Shown piece by piece: positions 20,841 through 32,446 of a stretch of DNA of 64,000 nt. The DNA lies in the NCBI GenBank assembly GCA_017354895.1, contig CP071494.1, positions 4,154,001-4,218,000 on the forward strand. The letters are read 5' to 3'. Source of the DNA: Podospora comata. Taxonomy: Eukaryota > Ascomycota > Sordariomycetes > Sordariales > Podosporaceae. Every line of letters begins with the position of its first letter. The first letter of the stretch is position 1. A program made the position numbers and the translations under genes. The notes beneath the pieces are model-generated. The model was not told the DNA's origin, made no database searches, and was given only the letters and a program-made list of their open reading frames with translations.

Positions 20841-22932
20841 ATGGGCGGCGTCACTTTCATGGAGGGCAACCCGGACCGGAAGTTCCCCGAGTCCCGGGTC
20901 CTCATCATCATGACCGGCGGCACGATTTGTATGCAGCCCTCCGCTGATGGCCTCGTCCCAATGAGCGGCTTTCTCGAACTTGCCATGGCTCCCCGACCTT
21001 CCTTCAACGACAGCACGGCTCCGTCCAGTAAGTATACCTTACCTTTATCACCCTCAGTTCTCCACGTTGACTAACCCCCCATCACAGCCAATATAACAGC
21101 CTACACAAAAGAAGGCCACAAACTCACCCTATCCTCCCTCCGGACCCCCACCTCAGCCTACTGCAAACACATCCGCTACTCCATCCTCGAGTTTTCCCCC
21201 CTCCTCGACTCCTCTAGCATCGCATCAGCAGGGTGGACAGACATCGCCCTCACCATCCAGCAAAATTACCACCTCTTTGACGGCTTCGTCATCCTCCACG
21301 GCACCGACTCGCTAGCTTACACCGCTTCGGCCCTGTCGTTCATGCTCTCTGATCTCGGCAAACCAGTCATCCTCACCGGCTCCCAGGCCTCAATCTTTGC
21401 CCTCCAATCCGACGCCGTCGACAATTTACTGGGCAGTCTCATCATCGCAGGCACGTTCACCATCCCGGAAGTCTGCCTTTTTTTCCATCACACTTTGTTC
21501 AGAGGGAACCGCACAACAAAAGTCTCGGCCTCAAGCTTCGAAGCGTTCGACTCCCCCAACTCTGACCCCCTGGCGAAGGTGACAAGTTTGGGAGTAGATG
21601 TAAACTGGGGTTTAGTCCGGCGCCCAACCCGCATCAAAGAATTCAACGTCACCAAAACCCTCGACACGACTCACGTTGCCTCGCTTCGCATCTTTCCCGG
21701 CATCTGGCCTCAGCTGGTCGACTCTGTCCTTCGTGTCCCTGACCTGAGGGGCTTGGTTCTCGAGACGTTTGGCATGGGGAATGCGCCGGGGGGTGTGGAT
21801 GGGCATCTCACAAAGGCGATCAAACAGGCGGTTGAGAGGGGGATTGTTATTGTCAATGTCAGCCAGTGTACTAATGGGTTTGTGAGCCCGTTGTACGCGC
21901 CGGGGACGGCGCTGGGGAGGGCGGGGGTGGTGTTTGGGGGGGATTTGACGACGGAGGCGGCGTTGACGAAGCTGAGTTATTTGCTGGCGTTGAAGGATAG
22001 GGGGACGGTTGGGTTGGAGGAGGTGAAGGAGATGATGGGACGGAATTTGAGGGGGGAGATGACGGAGTTGAGGGTTGCGAGCTTTGTTCACCCGGCTGGG
22101 GTGGTGGAGGAAGATGTGGTGGGGAAGATTACGGCTGCGGGTAGGTTTTTTTTTTAATTGTTGATTTTCACATTTCTCTTGAGTGGTTAATCCTAACTGA
22201 TTTATTTTTCTGTCTACAGAATCAGCCTTTACAGCCCTAGGCTACGCAATCAGCAACGGCGACCTCCGCACCGTACGGGAGCTTTTGGAAGGGGACGAGT
22301 TCAACCACCAGCTCCTCAAAAAAGCGGACTACGCTGGTAACACGGCCGTTCATCTTGCCGCTGTCGGGCCCGAGCCAAAGATCCTCAGGGAGGTCCTCGA
22401 GCGGGGCGCTAGCGTACACGTCAGGAACCGGGCGAACAACACGCCGCTTTATTTGGCGGAAAAAATGGTTGCCAGCGGGACGACGCCGAAGAGCGAGGAG
22501 TGTGTCGGTTTGTTGAAGGAGGCGGGGGGCCATCTGTGGTTGGAGAATGAGGAGAGCATGGCTAATAGCCGGAGGGGGTCTGTGGGGGGCAGGGAGAATG
22601 GAAATGGAGTTAACGCCAAACCAGCCGAGGAGAAGTTGACTTTGGAAGTGGAGGCTCCTCTCCTTGGTGACCCAGAGACTTTTCTCTGGGAGGGTGCAAC
22701 GGAGAAGGTCCGTCAGGAACACGACGCTGTGTGGAAGAACGCGATGGAGAGAGTTCGCAAGGAGCAGGATTCTGTCATTGAAAGAGCACGCAAGGAGCTG
22801 GATGCCAAATTGAGGCAGGAACTCGCAATGGTCGAGGCTGAGAGGGCCAGGCTGCTGAAAATTGGGGATACGCCGAATGTGCAGGGTGGTGCTGAAGATA
22901 TCGAGTCGACAACGGGAAAGATCGTCAACTGA
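20841..22932 (+). CDS. Asparaginase with C-terminal ankyrin repeats
   Basis: Exons 20841-21027, 21088-22140 and 22220-22932 (introns 60 and 79 bases) give 650 residues. The first 380 residues form a type I/II asparaginase, which hydrolyses L-asparagine to aspartate and ammonia. The first catalytic motif is MTGGTI (about 24-29) and the second is HGTDS (about 133-137), followed by LTGSQ. After the second intron come ankyrin-like units (GYAISNGDLRTVRELL, then AGNTAVHLAAVGPEPKILRE, and NNTPLYLAEKMV), then a Lys/Glu-rich coiled tail. The same domain order is known in the ASPG (60 kDa lysophospholipase-like) family of animals and fungi. There is no signal peptide, so it should be cytosolic. The intron placing the ankyrin part is required to keep frame. 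Confidence 0.9.
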
Positions 22933-25670
22933 GGGGTATACCCGAGCTGCGTGGTGATTTGGTCGGAGATGTTTTCTTGGGGTCTGAATCTTGAGATAGC
23001 GTACATGCTTCATGTAGACGTCTATGCCCAAGTTTTTGGCCATATAATATGTGGTTTCGTTTGGTTGGTTGAACATGCAAGAAATTATCTACCGATAGGT
23101 AGATCGGGTCCGTTTTTTGGGTCTTGTTTGCGGGTAGTATCTAGATAGATCAGATGCTCAAGAGTTGGGGGCGGCCTTTTTGTGAGCTGCTCTGTTTTGT
23201 TTTACATGTCAGTAGATGTAAACCAGTCGTTAGTTTTCAACCGCGAGGCTGCAGCCTGAAGACCATCAATGAGGGCTAAAAGACCCCATATCTACCGGCA
23301 GGCTACCGATGTAAAGGCCTCATCACACGCAGACGCAACTCTATACATATGCACTTTTCACTCACTTGCAGCTTACAAACTTATGCATACCTAGGGCGAG
23401 CGGCCGATCAGGGGGGGTAGTACAAAAACTTGTAGTTCGCTTGAGGAGCTGGCCTGGTTCATGAGTAGGTCTTTTCCCACACCACCTCAGATGCAGCTCA
23501 CCCTCCATGGGGCTGGTTGCCTCGCCCAGCTTCGGCCACGAGTAAGGTACCCGGGCTTTGGTGTTCATCTGTGAGGTGGGTATTCAGCTGCAAGGCCTGC
23601 AAGATCAGGATTGGAAAATCAGAAAGTGGGCCGGTTGGATAGGTGGCCTTGTGGAGGTGGCCGCCGGTTGATGTAAGTGACGACTGGATGGGAAAGGAAG
23701 GATGGGCTTTGCCCATATGTGCTTCCGGGTGCATTCATCTCCAAGAGTTTGAACTTTAGTTGAATCGAGGGGAATGGTCTTATTTCAGCTCAACGCGGCC
23801 GCTGAGGCTGGAGATGACGGTTTTGTTTATGGAGGGAATGGGATGCCTCCAGTGGCTCGTGGTTGTTGTGGCTGTTGCTCATGCCTGAAGCATATCCTTT
23901 TGCCTCTTGACCCGGAGTGTGCCTGGATGACTAGGTAGGTATGAGTCCTTGAAGAGTTTTCTTTTTTGCCTTGAATTCTACGTGGAAAATTAGTTCAGGT
24001 GATGAGGAATAAGAGGAGCCGATGCTAAGCTTGAGGCTTCTGAGGGTGCTGGGATGGTGTGTGGTGGGGCACATTGACTAACGGAATTCGCCCAGGATGG
24101 CACACTGAGTAGATAGTGCCTTCCCCTCTAGGTGCGAATGGTGGCCCAGGTGATGACTTGCAGGCAGTGACGGGCACCGGCAACCTCTTTATGAGGGATT
24201 GCGGTGACTAAATAAAGAAGTGCCATTGTTATACTTCTTTCAATAACACCCCTTGCTCTTGGTTGAGCCTCATCTATCGCAGAGACCACCTTCTTTGAAA
24301 ACAAGCTATCGCCACATATCAATGAACATTCGGTCAGAAAAAACTCACTCACATGCCGCCTGACCTTTTCGACTTTGCTGTTGTTGCCTAGGCCATGTTC
24401 GACCGAGATCACCGGCAGCCCATATCATTCTCTGTGTCAGGTAGGTGTTGGTTCCATACCTGGTACTGTTTTACTTGCAAAAGAAGGGTTCACCACAGGA
24501 CGTGACTAGGTTCTCGGTGAGTGCCACAGCATACGATGCTGCTTTTCCACTCTTGAAGCTACTTGCATGCCCGAGGGTGGGGGACGTTTTGCAGCAGAGC
24601 GTGCAGTTGGGCCTTTGTTGTTGGTTCGACCCTTCATCCACCACACCAACGATCGTCCAGAATCACCTCTCGGTCCCCTGCATCAGGGCCCTTTGGGCCG
24701 CAGGCTATCGAGCTTGTCGAAAAGCAGTCAAAATCAAGCGGGAAAGGCAGCCATTCCCTAAACCTACCACCTCCCTGGGTCACCCGGGGCTGGTATCACT
24801 CTACCCAAGTCCCACAGGAGCGATATCACCGTGGCCTCACTGCGGGTCGGACTAGGCCGGCCTACGTAGCGACCTTTGGTGTTGTTTCTCCTCATCACCG
24901 GCCTCCGCGACGGAGCGCGTTTTGCGGGGTTTACACTGCACAGGCAAGCAACACTGCAATTGTTTGTTTGTTGTGGTCTGTTCTCAACCGGTCCAGTAAC
25001 TGCGCAAGTGGTTCTCTATGGATTCCAGAGGACCCGGGGGAATGGCTTGTACTAGAATATCAAGACGAACGTGGGTTAAGCATGTGACACAGCAGAGACG
25101 CAAGACAGAAATCTCTGCCACTTCTTTGCGGGAGACAAAACACTAGCCATGCTGCTACCCGAGCACCTCTCCCCCAGAAAGTTGATCTCTGTGTGGCCAC
25201 ACCATTTCTCATGAACGTATTGCCACAAGAGAGGCAAGCACGATGAGTTTGGCACCCGCTGATCCAGAAAACCGGAAAAAGAGGACAAAGACTGGCATGA
25301 GCGAGTGTTTTCCCCGGTTTCTTCTCTGTAAGGCTGATTTGCGGATTTGGCTACTGCCCAAAGGGGGTAGTTAAGCATGGCCCGCGCAATGCTTAAGGCG
25401 ACCTCTTCCTTTCTTCCTACCTAGGTAGGCTTCATGCACGTCTCTGCTCTGGTTTCTCGGCCTGGGAGTATTAAAGGGCTCTGCTTCCTCCAGACTTTCT
25501 TCTTCTGGATTGAGTACTTGCAGAAAGGCTCTCGACCGCAGCCAACAGCTTGACAGAGGCCGCAATACCTCCAGAACCAACTCCTCACGGCCCATTTAAC
25601 AGCGGCTCGTTGGTGAAGTCGGTTTTCTCTTCTCTCTTCTTCTTTCTCTACACAGGATTCTTCAGACAAT
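22933..25670. other. Intergenic region, asparaginase to BCS1-like gene
   Basis: About 2.7 kb with no gene that I can support. The first 250 bases look like 3' UTR. The last 250 are a CT-rich leader of the BCS1-like gene with a possible 5' UTR acceptor (TACACAG just before 25657). CTACCTAGGTAGG-type palindromes occur (near 25418). Open frames here have no family signal. Confidence 0.5.
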
Positions 25671-27778
25671 ATGGACTTCTCCCACCTCCTTCGGACGGCT
25701 CTGCCTCCATTTGTTGGTAATATGAGCGCAGAAGACAACAATGCCACCCAGAATATCGTCGAAACCCTCACGCCACTGCTCGGTTTGCAGTTCAACCCAT
25801 TTTTGAATCTGTTCATGATTTTCTACGACTTGGCTGGCGGTCGCCTCGGCACACTGGGTTTAAACCCAGCGTATATTCTGACCTCATTTGGACTGGCTTG
25901 GGCTTTCAACAAGACGTGGGTGCATATCTACGCAAACGTTATGTCAATTCTGGGAAGGTATTTTACCGCCTCGGTTCAGGTTAACAGCGGGGATAACATC
26001 TACGACCACCTGATGAAGTTCCTCGCCAACCGGCAGGACATGACCGAATCTCGCTCTCTGACGGCAGAGACGTGGTTCAAGCCAACATCAGAAGAGGCGG
26101 ACGAGGCAGACTTGTTCCGGACCAAAATCTCGCCCGACGGCGAAGGGGTCAACCTCAACTTCTCCAACCAAGAGTCCAAGTGCCCCCCTCGTTTTACGCC
26201 CGCAATCGGACTGCACAACTTTTGGTTCCGGGGCAAGTATTTCGCGCTGAGCCGGCAGCAGGAGACGCTGCACACAGACAACAGCTGGGGCAGCTCGCAG
26301 TACAGGGACAGGGAGTCACTTGTTCTGTCCTGCTACGGCCGTTCGCCTGAGCCTATCAAGCGCCTTCTTGAGCATGCGAAGCAAGAGTACTACAGCGAAC
26401 ACAACGCCAGGACCATTGTCAAACGTCCGGCTTCACAGAGCATGAGGAGCTATGGTGGCCGGCACAGCTGGTCCATGGTGGCAAATCGGCCGGTTCGCCC
26501 CATGAAGACGGTGGTACTGGATGAGAAGCAAAAGGTGCAAGTGCTTTACGACATGAACGAGTACCTCCACCCTTCTACTCCGCGATGGTAAGTATTTCTC
26601 TCACGAACCGCATCATATGGAATAATATTCTAACTCTCTATTTCAGGTATGCAAATCGCGGTATTCCCCTCCGTCGAGGCTACCTTTTCCACGGCCCGCC
26701 AGGGACAGGCAAAACGTCGCTGTCCTTTGCCCTGGCCGGTGTGTTTGGCCTTGACATTTACGTTATCTCGCTCCTTGACCCGTCTCTAACCGAAGAAGAC
26801 CTTTGTGCGCTCTTCAACTCCCTTCCGCGTCGCTGTGTGGTACTGCTCGAGGACATTGACACAGCTGGACTTGCTCGCCCGGGCGACTCAACTCCTGCTT
26901 CTGAAGACGGCGACGACAGTGACGAGAAGTCCAAGGACAAGCCAAAGAAGAAGGACAAGGATTCCAAAGACAAAAAGTCTTCGGAATGGAACGTCGCCGA
27001 CTTGGCCCGGGAGCTCAAGAAGCAGTCATTGAGTGAATCTACAGATAAGAAAGGCATTTCACTCTCTGGCCTGCTTAATGCTATTGATGGCGTCGCCTCT
27101 CACGAGGGCCGGGTTTTGATCATGACAACTAACAAACCGGAGACACTCGATGAGGCTCTCATTCGCCCCGGGCGGGTCGATCTTCAAATCGCCTTTACCA
27201 ACGCCACCAGGGAACAAACCTGTGAGTTGTTCAAGAGGATGTACGACGCCGACCGGACCGCCACCACGCCTTTTCAAAAGGAGGACAGACCCCAGTCTAC
27301 CGCCACCACCCGTCTCCGCTCCCGCCTCGCCTTCTTCCGTTCTCCCTCCAACAAAATTACAAGGACCATCTCCGCCCCGGTGGTTCGTCAGCTTCCCCTC
27401 AATGACAACAGCGGCGAGAAAGACGGCAACCTAACCGACACATCGGTCACCACAACAGCAGTCGACCTCGACTCTGACCTCTGCTCCCTCCCCTCCTCTG
27501 CCTCCCCAACAAAGATATCTTTTGCCCCGGAGGAAGTCAACAAGCTCCTCGCCGAGGAGATTGACGACCTGAAACCCATCACCCCGGAAGAACTCGACAA
27601 TATCGCGCAGAGCTTTGCCTCCAAGATCCCCGAGGGGCAGTTCTCGCCTGCGGAACTGCAAGGGTTTCTGCTCAAGAGGAAGAGGGAGCCGAGAAGGGCG
27701 CTGAGGGAGGTGGGTGTTTGGGTCGAAGGGACGCTGGAGCAGAAGAAGAGCAAGACCAAGGTCGTTAGGGTGCAATGA
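25671..27778 (+). CDS. BCS1-like mitochondrial AAA ATPase
   Basis: Exons 25671-26587 and 26647-27778, with a 59-base intron, give 682 residues. BCS1 family proteins sit in the inner mitochondrial membrane; Bcs1 itself transports the folded Rieske protein for complex III. A membrane segment lies at about residues 63-85 (LNPAYILTSFGLAWAFNKTW). A BCS1-N type region follows, with SRQQET and LVLSCYGRSPEPIKRLL. The AAA module has Walker A GPPGTGKT at about 322-329, Walker B VVLLEDID at about 370-377, and sensor/arginine region TTNKPETLDEALIRPGRVD at about 466-484. Between Walker B and the GLLNAIDG motif there is an acidic/lysine-rich insert of about 60 residues. This is a paralogue class common in filamentous fungi; true Bcs1 would be shorter (about 450). 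Confidence 0.88.
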
Positions 27779-27975
27779 CTTGAAGACAGAAAACCAGAAA
27801 GGGGCAACTTTGCTGGGTAATTTCTTTTTGCTTTTTTACACTTAATATTCTCTAGTTTGTTGTCTTCATATTTTTCGCACCATGCGGACTTTCTTTGAGC
27901 AGAGCGGGGGGCACCGACGCATACACGTGAGCAAAGATTGGGTTTTAGCAACGACAGGATGTTTTTTCTCGGGGG

Positions 27976-28025
27976 TTAGGTTAGGTAGGTAGGTAGGTAG
28001 GTAGGTAGGTAGGTAGGTAGGTAGG
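27976..28025. repeat. (TAGG)n microsatellite
   Basis: About eleven TAGG units that begin with two TTAGG units. TAGG/CCTA motifs are scattered elsewhere in the window (25418, 33437, 46237), so this looks like a genome-wide motif rather than a telomere remnant. Confidence 0.9.
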
Positions 28026-29978
28026 AAGGATTTGGATATGGACATGGAAAGAGGATGGATGGATGGGGGGGCGTTGGGGTTTCCTTTTCCTTTTTGTTCA
28101 TGACGGACGATCGGTATCTATCTATGGAGAAGTTTCGCTTTGTCTTCTTTTAGAAATGCAGAACATGAGAATATGAGGTATATGAAGTTCCTTGCAAAAC
28201 GACTCTCATCTCCAACTATTTTCTCGTACTCCAACTTGCCCCCTGGTCTAATCGAGTGGACCTTTCATCATGTTTTGCTTTGCAGATCCCATCCCTCCTC
28301 CTTCTTCGACACGCTTCCTCATCCTAAACATACCGGAACACAAAAGCTGGTTGGTCCCGTTTGCCGGGTTGGTCCCCAGGCCGGGGCCGGGGCCGGCTCG
28401 TCTCGGCTTTCGGCGGTCCCCACCACCCCCGTTCTGGCCCCACCCCCGGTCCCGTCCAAACTTATCACACAATGAATGTCTATTCTTTTTTGTTTTCTCA
28501 CCAACAAATCCCGAATCCCAAATCCCTCCTCCGTTTTGCCTCGCTTATCCCGCTGCCCGTCCAGTTGGATCAAAGAAAAAATTCAAGCTAGAAAGTAGTA
28601 GCACCGGCCGCTGCCGAGATTCATGCGTTAGCTATTACGGACCTACCGAACCTGAACCTCCCACATATGTAAAAAGTTCGGACGACGTAACTCCGGGACG
28701 GGTCAGCAATGGGGGAGTGTCTTGCGACTGGGAAGTGGTCCTATTGGTGGGCTTGCAATCTTGCATGAACAATGAGATTCCCTGAGGATGGTGTTGTGGG
28801 ATTTTCTTTACATCCACTGCCCCTAATCTGATATTTTGTTGGGTTGGCATGGCTGGGAAGTTTGAACCGGCAGGACGGCTCGGTAGAGATGACTGATTTG
28901 GGGTTGGGGTTTCTTGTGAGTAGTGTCTCCATTGTTACTAACTGGACGGCTCGGTACCTATGGCCAACTTGGGACTGGGGCATAGTTGTGGGTGTTATGA
29001 TGTACAGGATGGTGCGGTATATCAGTTGTTAGCTATTTGTAACTTTGAAGGTTGGGTTGGGGGAGATGGCGAGGGGGTTTCCTATCTGACGATGGAGTTT
29101 TGTCCCGTAGGCGGAGGAGGAGGAAGGTTGGTAGGTAGGCATCAGCATGAAGCTGCTGACACACCTGATCGTGATGAATGGTACTAGCTTGGGATGGATG
29201 AGAAACGGTGAGATGGCCATCAACTCGGTTGTCTTTCTTTCAGTCCGAAGAACACGTCGATGATAATCATGCTCATCCTGTCTCAAACCATCCTCCCAAC
29301 CGGCCCGATCACGACCCAGACTTACCTCATGTTTCAACCGTCTGCCTACTTCCCCGGTCAGAGGGATTGAAGCTGACCCGAACGCACACTCGTGGCGTGG
29401 ATTTATGCTTGACCTGATGTGCCTTGCAGATCCTCCACATTTTCTTCGAAACAATCGAAACTTTGGGAGGAAGGAAGGACCGGTCGTCAGCTCCTACTGC
29501 AAGTGCGGCTTGGGACCGCTACCTGCCTTGCCTTCTGTGGAGCGAGGCTTCGGTGTTGGAAACTGTGGCGTTCTTTCCTTCAAAAGTGTGTGGTATCTGC
29601 GGTCGGGAGCACTTTCTTACTTGCTCTCCTGGATTGTAGGTAAGGAAGGAACTTTGCGATCACCTCAACATAGAGAATAGAAGTTGTGTCTTCATGGGAA
29701 AAGCCGATCATGAATCTTCCTCAAGAAATTCAAATCCAATCATCCCAACTTCTACACCAAGCCAGCTCGGAATCCCGGCAACCAGTAACATCCCATAGCT
29801 TTACCACCTCCCCTCATTCAGGAACAGGAGGCCCCAACTGCCGTTTAAGGAGTAGAATTCCCAAGGTGGCACAGGTAGGTGGCCTTGCACCCACCCCAGC
29901 TTTTCAACCTCACGTTGGCCTCAACTCAGGAACCACTGACTGGTTGGATCAATCCCCCAAGCCTCAACAACAGAAAAA

Positions 29979-30016
29979 CAAAAAAAAACAAAACAAAAAA
30001 AAACAAAAACAAAAAA
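29979..30016. repeat. A-rich tract with interspersed C
   Basis: CAAAAA-type repeats within an otherwise unannotated spacer. Confidence 0.8.
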
Positions 30017-31213
30017 TCTGGATGGAAGAAGACGGCTGGCTCTGTTACGCCGCGGGGTATCTCACCTACCGCGCAACAAAAGAACTCCTTATAATTCCTG
30101 CTCCAATGAGAAGCTCTGAAATGGGTCTTATACCAGCACAATCAAGCACCACCAAGACAAAACTACACCAAAAACCAACCTTCCTAATCCGTCCTAACTG
30201 GGATTATTACCCCACGAAACTATCGTGCAGGAACGCGGTGAGAGGAAATTGTTCGTTGACTTGTCTGTGCCTGCATAATCGCTTGCGTTATGCCTATACA
30301 ATCCGCCAACGCCAACCAAACGTGGGAAAGCCGGGGAGCGAAAATCATGCAAGGTAGCAAGCGAGCAATCGTCTTTTTCTTCATCCTTCTGTCGTACCGT
30401 GATGGTTTTGTTTTACTGTTGCCGTTACTCTCGCTTCACGGGTGGGGTAAAAGGTGATGATGCGCATGTCTATGGAAAATGTAATGATAAGAATGCAACG
30501 GTGATCATCACGACAACTCTGTAACGGGGGCTCTCCCAGGAAATGAAATCTCTCGTCAATTATTTCGCACAGACGTTGACCACCCATTCCGTTGATTCCC
30601 GGGAAAAGTTGGTTGAAGAAGAGAGGCGAGTTGAAACATTTCCACCCCCTGAACTCCTGAAACTAACACCCCCACCACCGCACCTCAACCTGAAAGGGAG
30701 AGCTCCCTATCATCTCGCCCAGGAGGGGTTGAAGAAAAATGACAATGTTGCAGTGTCAAAGACACAAGCGATAAGTAAAACCGCGAGGGTGGTGATCCCG
30801 GTGGACGGGAAGGGAGGGGGGAGGTGAAACATCGTGACCGACTCGGCGGTGATTGATCCTTGAATGGGATGGTTACGGAGACTAAGTTCACTGTCACGAT
30901 AAAAGTTTGTAGGCAAATTGCTTCAAAATATTTCAGATATTCTTTGTGCCAGCCTTGCTTATTGTGGTTGCAAAAAAAATAAAAAAATGCTTGTATCCTT
31001 CCCAAGTGGTATCATATATGTCATTTCAATCCAGCCCAAAGTCATATCCCACCCTCCTAGCGAAATCAAAAACGCCTTGCCCTTCAAGGGGTGGTCTATC
31101 ATCCCATCATTATATGCCCCCGCTTTATAATCCCAAATCCAATAAACTCCATGCCATGCTGATAGCATTGTCGGTGTAATGTGTGTGCGTAAAATGCAAT
31201 CTGATCCGATGCC

Positions 31214-32446
31214 TTAAACCCTCCCAGTAAACTTCACACTCCTCCTCTTAGCCGACAACCCGCTCAAGATCCCCCTCTTCTGCCTCTCCGTATTTGGCGA
31301 TGTCGGCGAGAGGATATCACTCGGAAGACCTGGCTGCGAACCACTCATGACAATGGCGTTCTTCTTGACAGCCCTGAGGATGTCGTTGTATGTGATCGGG
31401 GTCTGGGGTGTCTTGTCGCCAATCCTGCTGCTGATGTTCTCCTTTTCTTCGTCATGCTCCTCGAGTTGGTCGTCCGAGACAGAGACAGAGTGCTGCAACG
31501 AGCTCCTCTTGGTGCTGGTCGACGGTCTTGGCTGGTGTGACACACTAGACCCCGACGTGTCAAGCGAAGGCCGGCTCTTCTTGCGAGCCAAGCTAAACGA
31601 CCTCGTGACACCCTTCAAGATCTGAGTAGGCGTCCGTGGTGTTTTGGCAGCCTCCCCCTCCAGACTGTCAAGCGGTTTTGGCACCGCCTCCAGCGAGTAG
31701 TGAGATCCGTTGGCGTAAGGGTCAATGCTCAGAAACGCGGGAGGCTTCCTTTTGTTGGTGAGAAGGTCAGAGAGCAAGCTACTGCTGCTTCGCCTGTTGG
31801 GGTTGCTGCTGCGGGCCGAGAGACTGCTTGCTGGTGTGATTGGTCGATCACCGGAAGGGTGAATGGGTGCTGTCGTGGATGGTTTGAGAGACTCGGACTC
31901 AGACGACTCAGTGCTATTCCTTGTCCTGCTTGTGTTCACAGAAGACGAGCTCAGTGACACGGAACGCTGTTTTCTGAGAGAAAGGTTGACGATTGAGGGT
32001 TTGCCTGCAAACACCACCGAGACCACTCTTGCCGTGACCTCCTGGCTGCCTCGTCGGGTAGCGGCTGTGGGAGAGTCGGGGTCCTCGATGCTCGAGTCAT
32101 AGTCATACTCGGAAAAATCGTCGGCGTCGGAGGAGGCGTCCTCTTCGGAGGAAAGATAGATGTCGTGCGGTGCGGTGGCCTGTCCTTCCTCTCCTCCCAG
32201 CTTCAGTCCGTGGTTGTCCCATATCCTTGACACCCTCCTCGAACTCTTTTTGGGAAGCTCAGGGACGTCGTTGGTGGGATTGGTGCGAACCCTCTTGGGA
32301 CTCGGAGCCAGTGTGTCGGGGTGTTCCTCGTCCATATCGTGATATTCGTCAAAAATGGGCTCGTCAAATTGTGTTGCTGTTTGCTTGTTTGTATATGCAA
32401 TGTTCGGTTGGCTGTTCTCCTCGAGGTGACTGTCCACCAAAGACAT
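31214..32446 (-). CDS. Ser/Thr-rich disordered protein of unknown function
   Basis: A single open frame of about 410 residues; a further ATG lies 15 codons upstream at 32491. I chose the start MSLVDSHLEENSQP at 32446 because the residues before it are hydrophobic and not typical of the rest. The protein is strongly disordered: acidic patches (SSEEDASSDADDFSEYDYDS), long Ser runs (SVSLSSSSVNTSRTRNSTES) and multiple TP/SP sites. It ends LSAKRRSVKFTGRV. A conserved-looking short piece, PQTPITYNDILRAVKKNAIV at about residues 330-350, resembles a structured helix. I do not recognise a family. The length, consistent codon use and near-complete lack of stops over 1.2 kb support a real gene. It could be a signalling or cell-polarity protein, but there is no direct evidence. 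Confidence 0.7.
   Translation of the reverse strand: MSLVDSHLEENSQPNIAYTNKQTATQFDEPIFDEYHDMDEEHPDTLAPSPKRVRTNPTNDVPELPKKSSRRVSRIWDNHGLKLGGEEGQATAPHDIYLSSEEDASSDADDFSEYDYDSSIEDPDSPTAATRRGSQEVTARVVSVVFAGKPSIVNLSLRKQRSVSLSSSSVNTSRTRNSTESSESESLKPSTTAPIHPSGDRPITPASSLSARSSNPNRRSSSSLLSDLLTNKRKPPAFLSIDPYANGSHYSLEAVPKPLDSLEGEAAKTPRTPTQILKGVTRSFSLARKKSRPSLDTSGSSVSHQPRPSTSTKRSSLQHSVSVSDDQLEEHDEEKENISSRIGDKTPQTPITYNDILRAVKKNAIVMSGSQPGLPSDILSPTSPNTERQKRGILSGLSAKRRSVKFTGRV

Larger units (their letters stand above)
27779..31213. other. Intergenic region, BCS1-like gene to Ser-rich unknown gene
   Basis: About 3.4 kb. It holds a TAGG array (27976-28025), an A-rich tract (29979-30016) and a duplicated GGACGGCTCGGTA word (about 28870 and 28943). 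The largest open frame, 223 codons at 29686-30357, reads through the A-rich tract and has no recognisable domain; I treat it as chance. No gene is supported. Confidence 0.5.

Noticed and set aside
24128-24855. Short ORFs on both strands (94 and 136 codons)
   Set aside because: No domain and poor codon bias; consistent with non-coding DNA.
27976-28025. Telomere-like repeat
   Set aside because: The unit is mainly TAGG, not TTAGGG, and similar short TAGG words are dispersed across the window.
28866-28960. Duplicated GGACGGCTCGGTA word as a regulatory or mobile-element signal
   Set aside because: Only two copies, not at the ends of any element, and no associated gene.
29686-30357. 223-codon ORF in the spacer
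   Set aside because: Runs through an A-rich repeat giving a Lys/Gln tract; no domain, and codon use unlike nearby genes.
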